NCBI RefSeq assembly: GCF_024171695.1
Contig: NZ_JAMTCF010000014.1
Coordinates: forward strand, 218,680 to 282,679
DNA length: 64,000 nt
Direction: 5' to 3'
Source of the DNA: Actinosynnema pretiosum
GTDB lineage: Bacteria > Actinomycetota > Actinomycetes > Mycobacteriales > Pseudonocardiaceae
Part shown: in pieces, positions 7,530-17,089 of the stretch
Position numbering within the stretch: position 1 is the stretch's first letter
Layout: every line of letters starts with the position of its first letter
The notes under the pieces: generated by a model
What the model was told of the DNA's origin: nothing
The model's input: only the letters and a program-made list of their open reading frames with translations
The model's database searches: none
Made by a program: the position numbers and the translations under genes

Positions 7530-8852
7530 ATGGAGTCCCGATCCATTTCCACCGCGGGTTCCGCGTCGATCGTCATCGCCCCGGACATGTTCACACTTAC
7601 CTGGCACCAAGCCGACCACGGACCACTCACCGTGCCGTGGTTCGCCTCAACAGGGGTGCTCGACTACGCCTCCGCTTCCCATCAGGTCGCGGTGTCCCGA
7701 CCACAGGCTGCCGACGCTGGAGCCGGGCCGGCCTACGGTGATCCGCTGGTCGTGCGCCCCGACCTGGGCGGCATCTACTACCGCGTGGGCGGCGTGCTGC
7801 ACTCCGCGCCGATCCGCGGCGACCGGGTTGACTTCACCGCCGCCGCCGCCGTCGACTGGGCAGCAGCCGATGCCGATTACGACCGGGTGCGGGTCGTCGA
7901 GCACAACCTGGCCCAATGCAGCACCCTGCCGACGCTGGATCCGCCGCTGCACGTGGTGCAGGTCGAGCGGTCCGGGCGGCTATCGCTGTCGTTCCTGCTC
8001 GCCGACCTCGACGGCAGCCCCTTGATCGGCCCGACCACGCACCACTACCAGCCCCACCTCGCCCCCGGCCGGCTGAAAGCCACCACGGTGCAGGGCCTGC
8101 CCGCTCTCGCGGCGTTGTGGGAGGGCGCGCTGCGCCGGCCGACCACGGGCGGTGGCTGGCGTTTCCTCCCTCCCCGTCAGGCATTGGAGACCCTGACCGA
8201 ACTCGGGTTCACCGTTACCGGCGCCGCATCCCGACACCCCGGCCTGGCCGCAGCACTGAATACCGGCACGGACAGCCAGTGGGTGCCCGGTTGGTACGGC
8301 GGCACCCGCCTGCTAGCCCTGGCCCGCTTCGAACGGTCGCACTACGGCGGTGATCTTCACTACGAGTACCACAAGCCCGGCAGCCTCCGGGGCGCCGTCA
8401 GCCCCAGCTTCGACGGCGTGTACGGCTCCCTGCTCGGCGTGCAGGTTCGCGCCGACGTCGAGACGCGCCCGCCCGGCGAACGCGTCTACGTCGAGTCCGG
8501 TTATGTTGGCGGCGGCATGGCCAGGCCGGTCGAAGCAGGCCAGGTCGCGCTGCACGAACCGGTCCTGATCGAAGGCACGCTGCCCATCATCGATCACGAG
8601 GTGAGTTGGTCGGCCGCCTGCCGTCGGTGCAGCGCGCCGATGAGCTGCGGCCCAGTGGGTCGGCACGACTTCGTGCCCTACGTTCATGAACTGGCCGCTG
8701 AGTCCTCCGGCCTGGGACCGGTCGGCATGTGGTGCCCGGCGCACCCCGTCGGCGACCGCACCCGTCCCCATGCCCCGGTCTGTCGGGTCGACGAAGGTCC
8801 GGACCGCGACACTCTCACCCTGCCCGCCGCGAGCCCGGCAAGGTCGTCCTAA
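7530..8852 (+). CDS. Hypothetical protein (440 aa)
   Basis: ATG 7530 is chosen because CAGGAGGTCTCCGGAC precedes it; the open frame extends upstream through the inverted repeat but that part does not read like protein. The body is rich in Tyr, Trp and Gly (GDPLVVRPDLGGIYYRVGG, VPGWYGGTRLLALARF) without a recognisable enzyme motif. Near the C-terminus, ACRRCSAPMSC and a later MWCPAHP may form a zinc site. Its length and layout recall the 392-residue gene at 3883. It ends about 590 bp before the next gene, separated by an AT-rich palindromic region. Function is unknown. Confidence 0.6.
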   Translation: MESRSISTAGSASIVIAPDMFTLTWHQADHGPLTVPWFASTGVLDYASASHQVAVSRPQAADAGAGPAYGDPLVVRPDLGGIYYRVGGVLHSAPIRGDRVDFTAAAAVDWAAADADYDRVRVVEHNLAQCSTLPTLDPPLHVVQVERSGRLSLSFLLADLDGSPLIGPTTHHYQPHLAPGRLKATTVQGLPALAALWEGALRRPTTGGGWRFLPPRQALETLTELGFTVTGAASRHPGLAAALNTGTDSQWVPGWYGGTRLLALARFERSHYGGDLHYEYHKPGSLRGAVSPSFDGVYGSLLGVQVRADVETRPPGERVYVESGYVGGGMARPVEAGQVALHEPVLIEGTLPIIDHEVSWSAACRRCSAPMSCGPVGRHDFVPYVHELAAESSGLGPVGMWCPAHPVGDRTRPHAPVCRVDEGPDRDTLTLPAASPARSS

Positions 8853-9073
8853 GCCTTGCGCCGTCGCCGCCCGGTACCCCACTCCGGACGGCGGCGTCCT
8901 CTGGCGGCAGGTATGCCCTGCCTGCCCTGAGCGAGCGGGCCAGTGGGCGTGCCTACGGCCCGCGTTCCCGACCGGCGGGCAGCTCGCGGCCATTCCCATC
9001 CCGGCCGCCGCCCAGCGCCCTACTCTGGGTGCGCTGGGTGGTCACCAGAGCCCCCCTGACCTCGATCATCTTA

Positions 9074-9171
9074 TGTCGGGGCAGCCGCCTCAAGGAACCT
9101 CCGGAAAATTTTTGACTCCGCAAGCTCCGCCAAAATTTTTCCGGAGAACCCTTGACCCGTCTGCCCCGACA
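9074..9171. repeat. 40-bp-arm palindrome with A/T core, candidate origin or oriT
   Basis: Arms 9074-9113 and 9132-9171 share three blocks in mirror order: TGTCGGGGCAG, TCAAGG and CTCCGGAAAATTTTT (right arm CTCCGGAAAAATTTT when reversed), with mismatches clustered between the blocks and an 18-nt loop. It lies in a 590-bp intergenic region (8853-9439) that becomes clearly AT-rich to the right, which is unusual in this window. No gene is seen in this region. Confidence 0.75.
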
Positions 9172-9340
9172 CAAGGATTGGCAGGGGCGGGGGAAACGGG
9201 GAGGAAAGGGCGGCAGAGAGTTAAGCACGAATGGGTTTCCGTTGTGCACTTCTGTATCAGCGGCAGCAAAACCCCCGGTAAGCGAACCAAGGCGAGATCT
9301 GAAAGTTACAGATAAAAATGACTTAGAAGCGGTCCAAAGC

Positions 9341-9370
9341 TTGCAAAATGCCGGTTTTCACTGATAGACT
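9341..9370 (+). promoter_or_regulatory. Likely sigma-70-type promoter
   Basis: TTGCAA (9341-9346) and TAGACT (9365-9370) are separated by 18 bp in an AT-rich stretch upstream of the gene starting at 9440. This would give a leader of about 60 nt. Confidence 0.5.
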
Positions 9371-9439
9371 AGATAAGTAAGGCAAACCGGGAAGGCCAAG
9401 CCCGGTAAAAGCGAAAAAATCAGTTGTGGGGTTCATTAC

Positions 9440-10453
9440 ATGTCTGCTGTCGCCTCTACTCCCGAGGTCATTGCCGAGTTGACCGCTCTTGTGCAGGCTG
9501 GTGACATTCCCGCCGCCAAGAAGCTGGGCCGGAAGCTGATCAACGTCGCGGACACCCGCGAGTTGTGGCTGATCGACCGGATCGCCAAGCTGCTGGAGAA
9601 CCGCCCGAACACCGCCGTTGACATCCTGCGGCACTGGTGGGCCACCGCCCCCACCGAGGCCGACCGGGCGATCATCGCCGCGTGCGCGCCAAAGAACGGC
9701 GAACAGCGTCACCGCCCGCAGGCCGACACCGACCGCGCGCCCCGGTGGAACCGCCGCAACCGGTACCAGGCCCCAGGCACCGTCAAGACGGACCAGCGCG
9801 CCGAGCTGCGCCGCCGCCGCCGGAGCCGTCAGGAACAGGACGACGCCGCCGCATTCGCCAACTACCAGCGCGAGCGCGCCGCAGTGGCCGAGGGAGACCA
9901 GATCCCCGACCGTGACGAGCGCGCCCAGGCCGAACAGGTCTACGCCTCCGGATTCGACTACGACCGCGCCGCCCTCTACGGCACCGATGTTGCCTTCCGG
10001 TGCCTCTCGTGCTCGATCAGCCGAGGCCGCTACGACCTGGACCACGACCGCATGGCCGCCGGACACGGCGACGATGGACTGTGTGCCGAGTGCCGGGAGT
10101 CCGGCCGTCCTGGCATCCCCGCCCTTCCTCCCTGGCACAACCCCGCTGACGCTGTCACCGCGCGGTGCGCGTTCATCCTGGCCCAGTCGGACGCCGCCGC
10201 CGCGCGGGTGGTCCTGCGCGCGGAGTGGCGGCAGGCCACCGCGCCCGCAGTCCGTGCCGTCATCGCGGATTTCGTGACCGCGAACCTTCCGGTCCAGGAA
10301 CCCGCCGAGGTTCCCGCCGAGTTGGGCACGTGCGCGACCTGCCCGGACGAGCGCACCGCTCGTGATCTGCGCGGCGTGGCCGTTGACGACGGCATGTGCG
10401 CCGAGTGTCGCGCCGACAGCGAGCAGGCTGTGACCACCGTTCCCGTCGCCTGA
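9440..10453 (+). CDS. Hypothetical protein with two zinc-ribbon pairs
   Basis: A 337-residue protein starting at ATG 9440. The first 100 residues are helical (STPEVIAELTALVQAGDIPA, LWLIDRIAKLLENR). A basic stretch (ELRRRRRSRQEQ) follows. CLSC (about residue 194) with CAEC (about residue 215), and CATC with a second CAEC in the last 45 residues, form two candidate zinc ribbons. Its position just before the relaxase, behind an AT-rich palindromic region and its own promoter, fits an auxiliary DNA-binding role such as a relaxosome or control protein, but this is inference. Two strong hairpins follow its stop. No family is recognised. Confidence 0.7.
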   Translation: MSAVASTPEVIAELTALVQAGDIPAAKKLGRKLINVADTRELWLIDRIAKLLENRPNTAVDILRHWWATAPTEADRAIIAACAPKNGEQRHRPQADTDRAPRWNRRNRYQAPGTVKTDQRAELRRRRRSRQEQDDAAAFANYQRERAAVAEGDQIPDRDERAQAEQVYASGFDYDRAALYGTDVAFRCLSCSISRGRYDLDHDRMAAGHGDDGLCAECRESGRPGIPALPPWHNPADAVTARCAFILAQSDAAAARVVLRAEWRQATAPAVRAVIADFVTANLPVQEPAEVPAELGTCATCPDERTARDLRGVAVDDGMCAECRADSEQAVTTVPVA

Positions 10454-10459
10454 CCGCGC

Positions 10460-10532
10460 GGGGTCCGGCCCGCCGGGTCGGACCCCGCCCCATTCCGTTC
10501 AAGCCCCCCCGGCTGTCGCCGGGGGGCTTTTC
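10460..10532 (+). terminator. Two tandem intrinsic terminator hairpins
   Basis: The first hairpin pairs GGGGTCCG (10460-10467) with CGGACCCC (10479-10486). The second pairs AAGCCCCCCCGGC (10501-10513) with GCCGGGGGGCTT (10518-10529) and is followed by a short T run. They end transcription of the 9440 gene before the relaxase promoter. Confidence 0.85.
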
Positions 10533-10756
10533 CGCACGCCCAGCCAGCGCACGGACCCGCCGCCTACCATCCCGCCACGGCCGCCTGTCCCAGCCGCCCC
10601 GACCCGCCCGCACCTGCCAGCCTTCGCTCGCCTTCCGGCCTGCTCACCCTGCCGCTCCTTACTGCACTCCTGCGCCCACCGACACACAGCACCTCTTGCA
10701 TGTGCCGCATTTGCAGGTACTGCATCGTTTCAGTGGACGTAACGGGACCACGTTTT

Positions 10757-10788
10757 GTCAACTAATATGGACGTCAACTGATGTGGGC
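10757..10788 (+). promoter_or_regulatory. Tandem 16-bp operator-like repeats upstream of relaxase
   Basis: GTCAACTAATATGGAC (10757-10772) is followed without a gap by GTCAACTGATGTGGGC (10773-10788), a direct repeat of exactly 16 bp. The first copy contains TAATAT (10763-10768), a plausible -10 box, so a protein bound here would block relaxase transcription. The second copy ends 15 bp before the GTG start of the relaxase. Confidence 0.7.
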
Positions 10789-10803
10789 GAACGTAGGTAT
10801 CCG

Positions 10804-13800
10804 GTGATCGGCGTGCGCAAGCTGTCACCCGGCGGGTACGAGTACCTGACCGGGTCGGTGGCCTGCGCGGACCGCGACCTGGACCCCGGCGAGTCGCTGT
10901 CGGACTACTACCTGGCGCACGGCTATCCACCCGGCCAGTGGTTCGGCCGCAGCGCGGCCGTGCTGGGTATGCACGGCGAGGTCACTGCGGCACAGATGAA
11001 CGCGCTGTTCGGCGAGGGCCGTCATCCCGACGCCGACCGCATCCAGGCAAAGATGATCGCCGCCGGGCACACCCGGGCCGAGGCCGTGACCGCGACCAAA
11101 CTCGGGCACCGCTTCTACCAGTACGAGGGCCCGGACCGGGTGCGCAGCCAGGTCATCGAGGCATACAAGCAGTACAACCTCGACCACGACCGCCCGCTCA
11201 ACACCCCAATCGACGACACGGTCCGTGCGGCCATCCGCCGCGACGTCCAAGCCAACGCGTACGCCGACGCCCACGACGGCCGCCAGCCCACCGACGCCGA
11301 CCTGGGCAGGTGGCTGGCCGAGCAGCATAAGGCGATGAAGTCGGCCACCAGCGGCTACGAATTGGTGCTGGCGCCGCCGAAGTCGGCCAGCACGGTGTTC
11401 GCGCTCGATGACACCCACCGTGATCTGGTGGTGCGCCTGCACCGCCGGGCTGTGCTCGACACCCTGACTTACCTGGAGGACAACGTCGCGTTCACCCGCC
11501 GCGGCGACGGCGGCCACACCCAGCACGACGTCACCGGCATCACCGCGGCCGTCTTCGAGCACTGGGATTCGCGTGCGGGCGACCCGCACCTGCACACCCA
11601 CGTGCCGATCAGCACGAAGGTGCAGGGCCCGGACGGGCGCTGGACCGCGCTGGACGGCCGCACCATCCTGGCCGCCTCGGTGACCATGAGCGAGTACTAC
11701 AACTCCCGCATCCGCGACCTGTTCCGCGAACACGGCGCGGCCTGGACCGAACGGCCCGCTGGCGGCATCGACCTCAAACGCCCCACCTGGGAACTGGACG
11801 GCGTGCCCGACGAACTGCTGGCCGGGTTCTCCCGACGCACCGCCCAGGTCGAGCAGGATCGCGCCCGGCGCATCGCCGCCTTCCGCCGTGCACACGGTCG
11901 CGAGCCCACGCCCAAGGAGGTCCTGGAGGTCTCCCGGCGGGCGCAGTACGGCACCCGCGACGCCAAGCAAACCCCGCGGTCACTGGCCGAACACCTGCGC
12001 CGCTGGCGCGCCCAGGCCGAGGAGATGGTCGGCTCCGAGGTGGTCGAGCAGCTCGGGCAGCGGGTGTTCGGTGGCGAACCCGAACCGCTGTCCGAGGTCG
12101 ACGTCGCCGCGCTGGCCCAGGCCACGTTGACCACCGTCTCGGACTACTACAGCCACTTCAACGCCTGGAACATCGAGGCCGAAGCACACCGACAGAGCGC
12201 ACACCTGCGGGTGGCCGACGGCGGCCGCGACCGGCTGATTGGCGACGTGGTGCAGGCGGTACTCGGCTCGGACGACATCGTCGCGCTGGAGGCGCCGTCG
12301 CTGGTCGACGAACCCGATGGGCTGCGGCGGCGCTCGGGCGAAAGCGTCTTCGTCGAACACAACAGCCGCCGGTTCACCACCAAGCGGACCCTGCGCGAGG
12401 AGTCCGCGCTGGCTGCCTGGGGCAGGCTCACCGACGGCCGTCGACTCCGACCCGCCACCGTCGACCAGGCGCTGGCCAAGGCCAGCAAACTTAACCACGG
12501 CCAGCGCACCGCCGTCAGTGCCTTCGCCACCTCCGGCCGGCGCGTGCAGCTGCTCTACGCTCCGGCCGGCGCGGGCAAGACCACCACGATGAAGGTCTAC
12601 GCCGACGCCGTGCGCGCCGAAGGCGGCCGGGTGTTCGCCTTCGGGCCCAGTGCGCGGGCCGCGCAGGTGCTCGCCGAGGCGATCAACGCGCGCCCGCACA
12701 CCCTGCACCAAGTCACCACCGCACAGCGGATGGGTGTGGCGGAGAAGGGCTTCCCGTTCCGCCGCGGCGACGTGCTGATCATCGACGAGGTGTCGATGGC
12801 TGGCACCCACACACTGCATGAGGTGGTCGCCTACGCGTTGCGCCGCGGCGCCGACGTGCGCCTGGTCGGCGACGACCGGCAGCTCGCCGCGGTCGAGGCT
12901 GGCGGCGCAGTGCGCTGGTTCGAACACCTCAACGGCGCCGTGCGGCTCAAGGAGGTGGTGCGCTTCCTCGACCCCGACCAGCGCTCCGCGTCCCTCACGC
13001 TGCACGCGGGCTCTGCGGCGGGTTTGGACTTCTACTTCGCGCAGGGCTGGGTCGAGGGCGGCAGCCGCGAGAGCATCCGCGACGCCGCCCACCGCGCCTG
13101 GCGTGCCGACCTGGACGCCGGGCGCCAGTCGCTGCTGATCGTGCCCACCAACTCCGACGTCACCGCGCTCAACCTCGAAGCGCGCGCGCTGCGCCTGGCC
13201 CGCGGCGACGTCGACGAAGAAGGACGCTCCGCGCAACTGCACGACGGCACCGCCGCCAGCCGTGGCGACTGGGTCGTCACCCGCCACAACGACCGTCTCA
13301 AGACGCTGTTCGGCGGGCGCGACTTCGTCAAGAACGGCGACACCTGGGACGTGCTGGCCGTACGCCGCGACGGCGCGCTCAAACTGCGCCACCAGGCTAA
13401 CCACGGCACCGTAGTAGTGCCAGCCGACTATGTCGCCGCGCACGTCGAACTGGCCTACGCGGCCACCATTAACCGCGTCCAGGGCATGACCAGCACCGGC
13501 TCCGCGCACGCGATCGCCACCCAGGGCATCTCCCGCGAACAGCTCTACACGCTGATCACACGCGCGGTCGACGACAACCGGATCTACGTCGAAACCCACC
13601 AACACACCATCGACTCCCACCAGGAGACCCCGCCCGAGCTAAGCGCACGCGACGTACTGGAGGCCGCCCTGTCCCGCTCGTCGGCGGAAACCTCGGCCAA
13701 CGAAGAGCTGCGCAACGCCCTGGTGGTGGCCGAATCGCTGCGTACCCTGGTCGGCCGGCACGACTACGTCGCGCTGCTGGGCACCGAAGAGCACATCGAT

Positions 13801-15684
13801 GCCGTACTCACCGAGTACGTCCCGGCACTGCTGGATTACCCGGCCGCGCCGGCGCTGCGGCAGACCCTGCACACCGCCCAGGCCCTGGGCTGGCAGGCCG
13901 ACCACCTGGTGTCGGCCGCGATGGCTGGCGGCCTGTCCGAGGGCGGTGACGGCCACCGCGCCGTCGAGGGCCCGGCCGCGGTGCTGCGCTGGCGCATCCA
14001 ACAGCGCGTCCTGCACGAGCCACCACCCGCCCGCACAGCCGCGCCCACGCTCGCCGCGACCAACCGGTGGCGCGGCCTCGTCGAGCGGCACGACCCCACC
14101 GCCGCAGTCGAGGACACCACCTGGGAACCGGTGTGGCAGGTGGCAGCCGCGGCCCTCGCCGAGGGTCTGGACGTCGATGCCGCGATCGTCGACATCGCCC
14201 GAGGACTGGCCACACGACCAACCAACGACCCCATGCCGGAGCAGCGCTTCGCCCTGTTCGCTCTCCAGGACGCACTACGCAGACAACGCGAACAGGGCGG
14301 TGGGTGGCAGCCCGCGCTGCCGTGGCTGGCGCACCTCGACCACCATCGGCTGGTCGAGCAGCCCGAGCTGCTGGACTACCTGCACCGCGTCAACGACGCC
14401 ATCGCCGCGCGCGTCGGGCAGCTGCACGCCACCGTCGCCGCCGAAGAACCGGACTGGACCGGCGCGCTGGGTCCCCGCCCCGACGATCCCGTGGTCGCGG
14501 CCCGCTGGGACGAACTGGCCGGACTCGGCGCGGCCTATCGCGACACCTACGGCGTCACCACCGACGACCCGCGTCATCCGCTGGGTGAGGAGCCCCAGGA
14601 TGACGGCTTGCGGGCCCGCGCCTGGCACGACCTCATCGCCCGGTGGACTCCGCCGACCGCCGACGAGTCCGCCGACACCGCGCAGGCGGCGACCGGTGTG
14701 GTGCAGACCAGCGCGCTGGACCGGCTGCGTGACACCATCGACCTCGACGAGCTGCTCGCGGCGCTCGCCGCCGACGAGTTGGCCGCCTCCGAGCCCTTGG
14801 AGGAAGGGCTGTCCGACCTCGTGCGCCGCTACGAACGCGGCGCACGGGCAGCGGACGGACAGCACCTCGACGACCGCATCACCCAGGTGCTCACCACCCG
14901 TGCCCCGTCGGTACTGGACGGCGACGCCGAACCGGCACTGCGACGGCTGCTGCACCGCGCCTACGACCAGGGCTGGGCCGTGGAGCACGTAGTGCCCGAC
15001 TCTGACAGCCTTGCCAGCATCGACGGTGCCCGCAACCCCGCCGCCGTGCTCTACCGGCGCATCGAACAGCGCCTCCAGCGCACCGACCCACCCAGCGAAC
15101 CGGCGCGCCCCCGCGGCCCTCTGCCCTGGTTGGACGCCGCGAACCCGGCCGCGCTGGCCGACCAACCTGAACTCGCGCAGCACCTCGACCAGCTCGCCCA
15201 GGCGATCGCCGACCGCGCGTCCCGACTGCGCGATGAGATCGCCGTAACCCAACCGGGCTGGACCGCAGGGCTCGGCCCCCGACCCGACGCCCCCGCCGCC
15301 GCGGTCCGCTGGGACGACCTCGCCGCCGCAGCAGCCGCCTACCGGGAGACCTACCGCGTCACTACTCGCAGTCCCGACATTCCCTTGGGCGCGCAGCCTC
15401 GGGGCAACGACGCCCGCGCTCGCGCGTGGAAGAACCTCACCGACCAGTGGAGGCCCATCATGACCACGCCCGACGACCAGTTCTCGGCCAACCAGGAGCG
15501 CATCGACGCGCTACGCGACCAAGTTCTCGACCACGCCGAGAGCCTCCAGGATGACGCAGTGGGATCGGCGGAGAACTACGGTTCCGACGCCCATGCGGCG
15601 GAGGTAGCTGAGGAATTGCACCGCTACGACGACGCCGAGGACATCGGGGAGAGCACAGACCTCAGCTCTGGCTTCGGCCACTGA
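10804..15684 (+). CDS. MobF (TrwC/TraA-type) conjugative relaxase-helicase
   Basis: A 1626-residue protein; GTG 10804 is chosen because the family begins with a short strand followed by RK-x-GGYEYL, as here. It would nick oriT, stay bound to the 5' end through a tyrosine, and unwind the strand for transfer. The relaxase domain (about residues 1-350) has candidate tyrosines at 35-36 (SDYYLAHGYPPGQWFGR) and the metal triad HLHTH at 262-266. The helicase domain has Walker A GAGKTT near 589, Walker B IIDEVSMAG near 659 and a C-terminal QGMTSTGSAH motif near 890. The last 650 residues contain two related segments (about 979-1281 and 1338-1550). It lies opposite the secretion operon and behind two operator copies. 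Confidence 0.95.
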   Translation: MIGVRKLSPGGYEYLTGSVACADRDLDPGESLSDYYLAHGYPPGQWFGRSAAVLGMHGEVTAAQMNALFGEGRHPDADRIQAKMIAAGHTRAEAVTATKLGHRFYQYEGPDRVRSQVIEAYKQYNLDHDRPLNTPIDDTVRAAIRRDVQANAYADAHDGRQPTDADLGRWLAEQHKAMKSATSGYELVLAPPKSASTVFALDDTHRDLVVRLHRRAVLDTLTYLEDNVAFTRRGDGGHTQHDVTGITAAVFEHWDSRAGDPHLHTHVPISTKVQGPDGRWTALDGRTILAASVTMSEYYNSRIRDLFREHGAAWTERPAGGIDLKRPTWELDGVPDELLAGFSRRTAQVEQDRARRIAAFRRAHGREPTPKEVLEVSRRAQYGTRDAKQTPRSLAEHLRRWRAQAEEMVGSEVVEQLGQRVFGGEPEPLSEVDVAALAQATLTTVSDYYSHFNAWNIEAEAHRQSAHLRVADGGRDRLIGDVVQAVLGSDDIVALEAPSLVDEPDGLRRRSGESVFVEHNSRRFTTKRTLREESALAAWGRLTDGRRLRPATVDQALAKASKLNHGQRTAVSAFATSGRRVQLLYAPAGAGKTTTMKVYADAVRAEGGRVFAFGPSARAAQVLAEAINARPHTLHQVTTAQRMGVAEKGFPFRRGDVLIIDEVSMAGTHTLHEVVAYALRRGADVRLVGDDRQLAAVEAGGAVRWFEHLNGAVRLKEVVRFLDPDQRSASLTLHAGSAAGLDFYFAQGWVEGGSRESIRDAAHRAWRADLDAGRQSLLIVPTNSDVTALNLEARALRLARGDVDEEGRSAQLHDGTAASRGDWVVTRHNDRLKTLFGGRDFVKNGDTWDVLAVRRDGALKLRHQANHGTVVVPADYVAAHVELAYAATINRVQGMTSTGSAHAIATQGISREQLYTLITRAVDDNRIYVETHQHTIDSHQETPPELSARDVLEAALSRSSAETSANEELRNALVVAESLRTLVGRHDYVALLGTEEHIDAVLTEYVPALLDYPAAPALRQTLHTAQALGWQADHLVSAAMAGGLSEGGDGHRAVEGPAAVLRWRIQQRVLHEPPPARTAAPTLAATNRWRGLVERHDPTAAVEDTTWEPVWQVAAAALAEGLDVDAAIVDIARGLATRPTNDPMPEQRFALFALQDALRRQREQGGGWQPALPWLAHLDHHRLVEQPELLDYLHRVNDAIAARVGQLHATVAAEEPDWTGALGPRPDDPVVAARWDELAGLGAAYRDTYGVTTDDPRHPLGEEPQDDGLRARAWHDLIARWTPPTADESADTAQAATGVVQTSALDRLRDTIDLDELLAALAADELAASEPLEEGLSDLVRRYERGARAADGQHLDDRITQVLTTRAPSVLDGDAEPALRRLLHRAYDQGWAVEHVVPDSDSLASIDGARNPAAVLYRRIEQRLQRTDPPSEPARPRGPLPWLDAANPAALADQPELAQHLDQLAQAIADRASRLRDEIAVTQPGWTAGLGPRPDAPAAAVRWDDLAAAAAAYRETYRVTTRSPDIPLGAQPRGNDARARAWKNLTDQWRPIMTTPDDQFSANQERIDALRDQVLDHAESLQDDAVGSAENYGSDAHAAEVAEELHRYDDAEDIGESTDLSSGFGH

Positions 15685-15750
15685 TCACTCCGGCGTCAGC
15701 CGAAGTGCCGGATCCGGGAAACGTGTTCTATTCCGAACAGGACTTCCATC

Positions 15751-16854
15751 ATGCCCTTTACCAACCGCGAGCAGCCCGATGCCCGCAAGTCACAAGCCCG
15801 CGCGCTGTCCACTCGCCCCGGCATGTCGTACGCAGCCGCGCTGCGGCAGGTGGTCGGTGCGGTCGAGCCGTGGCAGTCGAAACATCTGTGGGTGCTCACC
15901 GACGACGTACGCAACTGGCTGTCCGGTGACAGCCGCCGCAGCGACCACCGCAACCTATACGCCTGGCTGGATAACGAGGGCCCGACCTTTACGTGCGACC
16001 GGTGCGGTGAACCGGGCGATGCCCGCACAGCCGAGTGCAGCATCTCGCCGATGGTCACCGCTTACGACCCGGATCTCGCGCCAGTCACCCGGCACTTGGA
16101 CACGAAGAAGTATCACGCGACCTGCGCTCCGTCCTCAGTCATCTGGGTGAACGACACTGACATCCCGGTCGGCCCTCGGTACCTCGACCTACCCATGAGC
16201 GTTAGGCAGGGCCTTATGGGCAGGTTCGAACTCAACGTCTACGCCCTGCTCGACGTCGACCCCGAGGATGGCGCCCAGCACGCCATGCTGCTGCTCACCG
16301 TCCGCGTCGTCGAGGACCACGGCCGCGGCGTCTTCGCTTGGCTGACTGAGCTCGAGTTGTACCTGGGCAGCCAAGGGATCGGCGACGTGCACGAGTTGGA
16401 CAATGACGCTAAGACTGACTGGTGGTTGCGGGTCGTCACCGATCAGGCCAGCGCGCGGCCGTCGTGGATCGCACTTCGCACCGACCGTGAAGGGAACGAC
16501 GACAGGGCTCGGCACCATCTGATACTGACTGCGTTGGACCTGCCCGACGGATGGGCTCAGGCCGCGCAGAGCGCCGGTGATGTCGAACTCGTAGTCGGCC
16601 CGTGCACGCGCCACTGGGACAGTACGTCGGTGCCCGAGCAGCTGGCCGACGAGATCGCCGATTTTGCCGAGGAGCAGGCCTCTGCGACTGGTGACCGTTG
16701 CGGCTGCGTACACCTGACTTCTAACCACGCCGTCGACCTCGTCGGATCCGGCGCGTTCCTCGTTGGTCGGGTCCGCGTTCTGCACGACGAGGAGGTATCC
16801 CGAGAGAGCTACCGCGACGATTGCGCGGGAGATGCGACCGGCTCGACGGATTGA
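15751..16854 (+). CDS. Hypothetical protein downstream of relaxase
   Basis: A 367-residue soluble protein starting at ATG 15751, 66 bp after the relaxase stop and probably on its transcript. A Cys pair (CDRCGEPGDARTAEC, about residues 86-100) with a later HATC may bind zinc. The middle has beta-strand-like sequence (FELNVYALLDVD, AMLLLTVRVVEDH). A CGCVHL motif lies near the end. No membrane segment or catalytic motif is recognised. Its place next to the relaxase suggests a DNA-processing accessory, but the sequence does not show it. Confidence 0.6.
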   Translation: MPFTNREQPDARKSQARALSTRPGMSYAAALRQVVGAVEPWQSKHLWVLTDDVRNWLSGDSRRSDHRNLYAWLDNEGPTFTCDRCGEPGDARTAECSISPMVTAYDPDLAPVTRHLDTKKYHATCAPSSVIWVNDTDIPVGPRYLDLPMSVRQGLMGRFELNVYALLDVDPEDGAQHAMLLLTVRVVEDHGRGVFAWLTELELYLGSQGIGDVHELDNDAKTDWWLRVVTDQASARPSWIALRTDREGNDDRARHHLILTALDLPDGWAQAAQSAGDVELVVGPCTRHWDSTSVPEQLADEIADFAEEQASATGDRCGCVHLTSNHAVDLVGSGAFLVGRVRVLHDEEVSRESYRDDCAGDATGSTD

Positions 16855-17089
16855 GGCCCCGATTCGGCAGCCATCGGACTGGTGATGCCTCCGCCGTTGC
16901 GGCTCGAGCACATAGTCAGCACCAGCCGATCTGGTCGGGTAGGGACGCAAACTTCGAGCAGCAGCAGCCGGACCGCGTGTTGCTGGCCACCCGTGGCCAG
17001 TTGGCCGGGTGGTGAAGGCCAGAGCGGTAGCGGATCATGGCGACCGCCTATGACCGTCGTCTACAGCGATTCGGCTCATGAAGCTCTCG

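Noticed and set aside
10396..10803. N-terminal extension of the relaxase by 136 residues
   Set aside because: It would run through two intrinsic terminators and the operators, is Arg/Pro-rich, and the family starts at the GGYEYL-containing segment.
11980..13620. A 546-residue minus-strand frame opposite the relaxase
   Set aside because: It has no recognisable domain and mirrors the relaxase coding frame; the plus strand has clear catalytic motifs.
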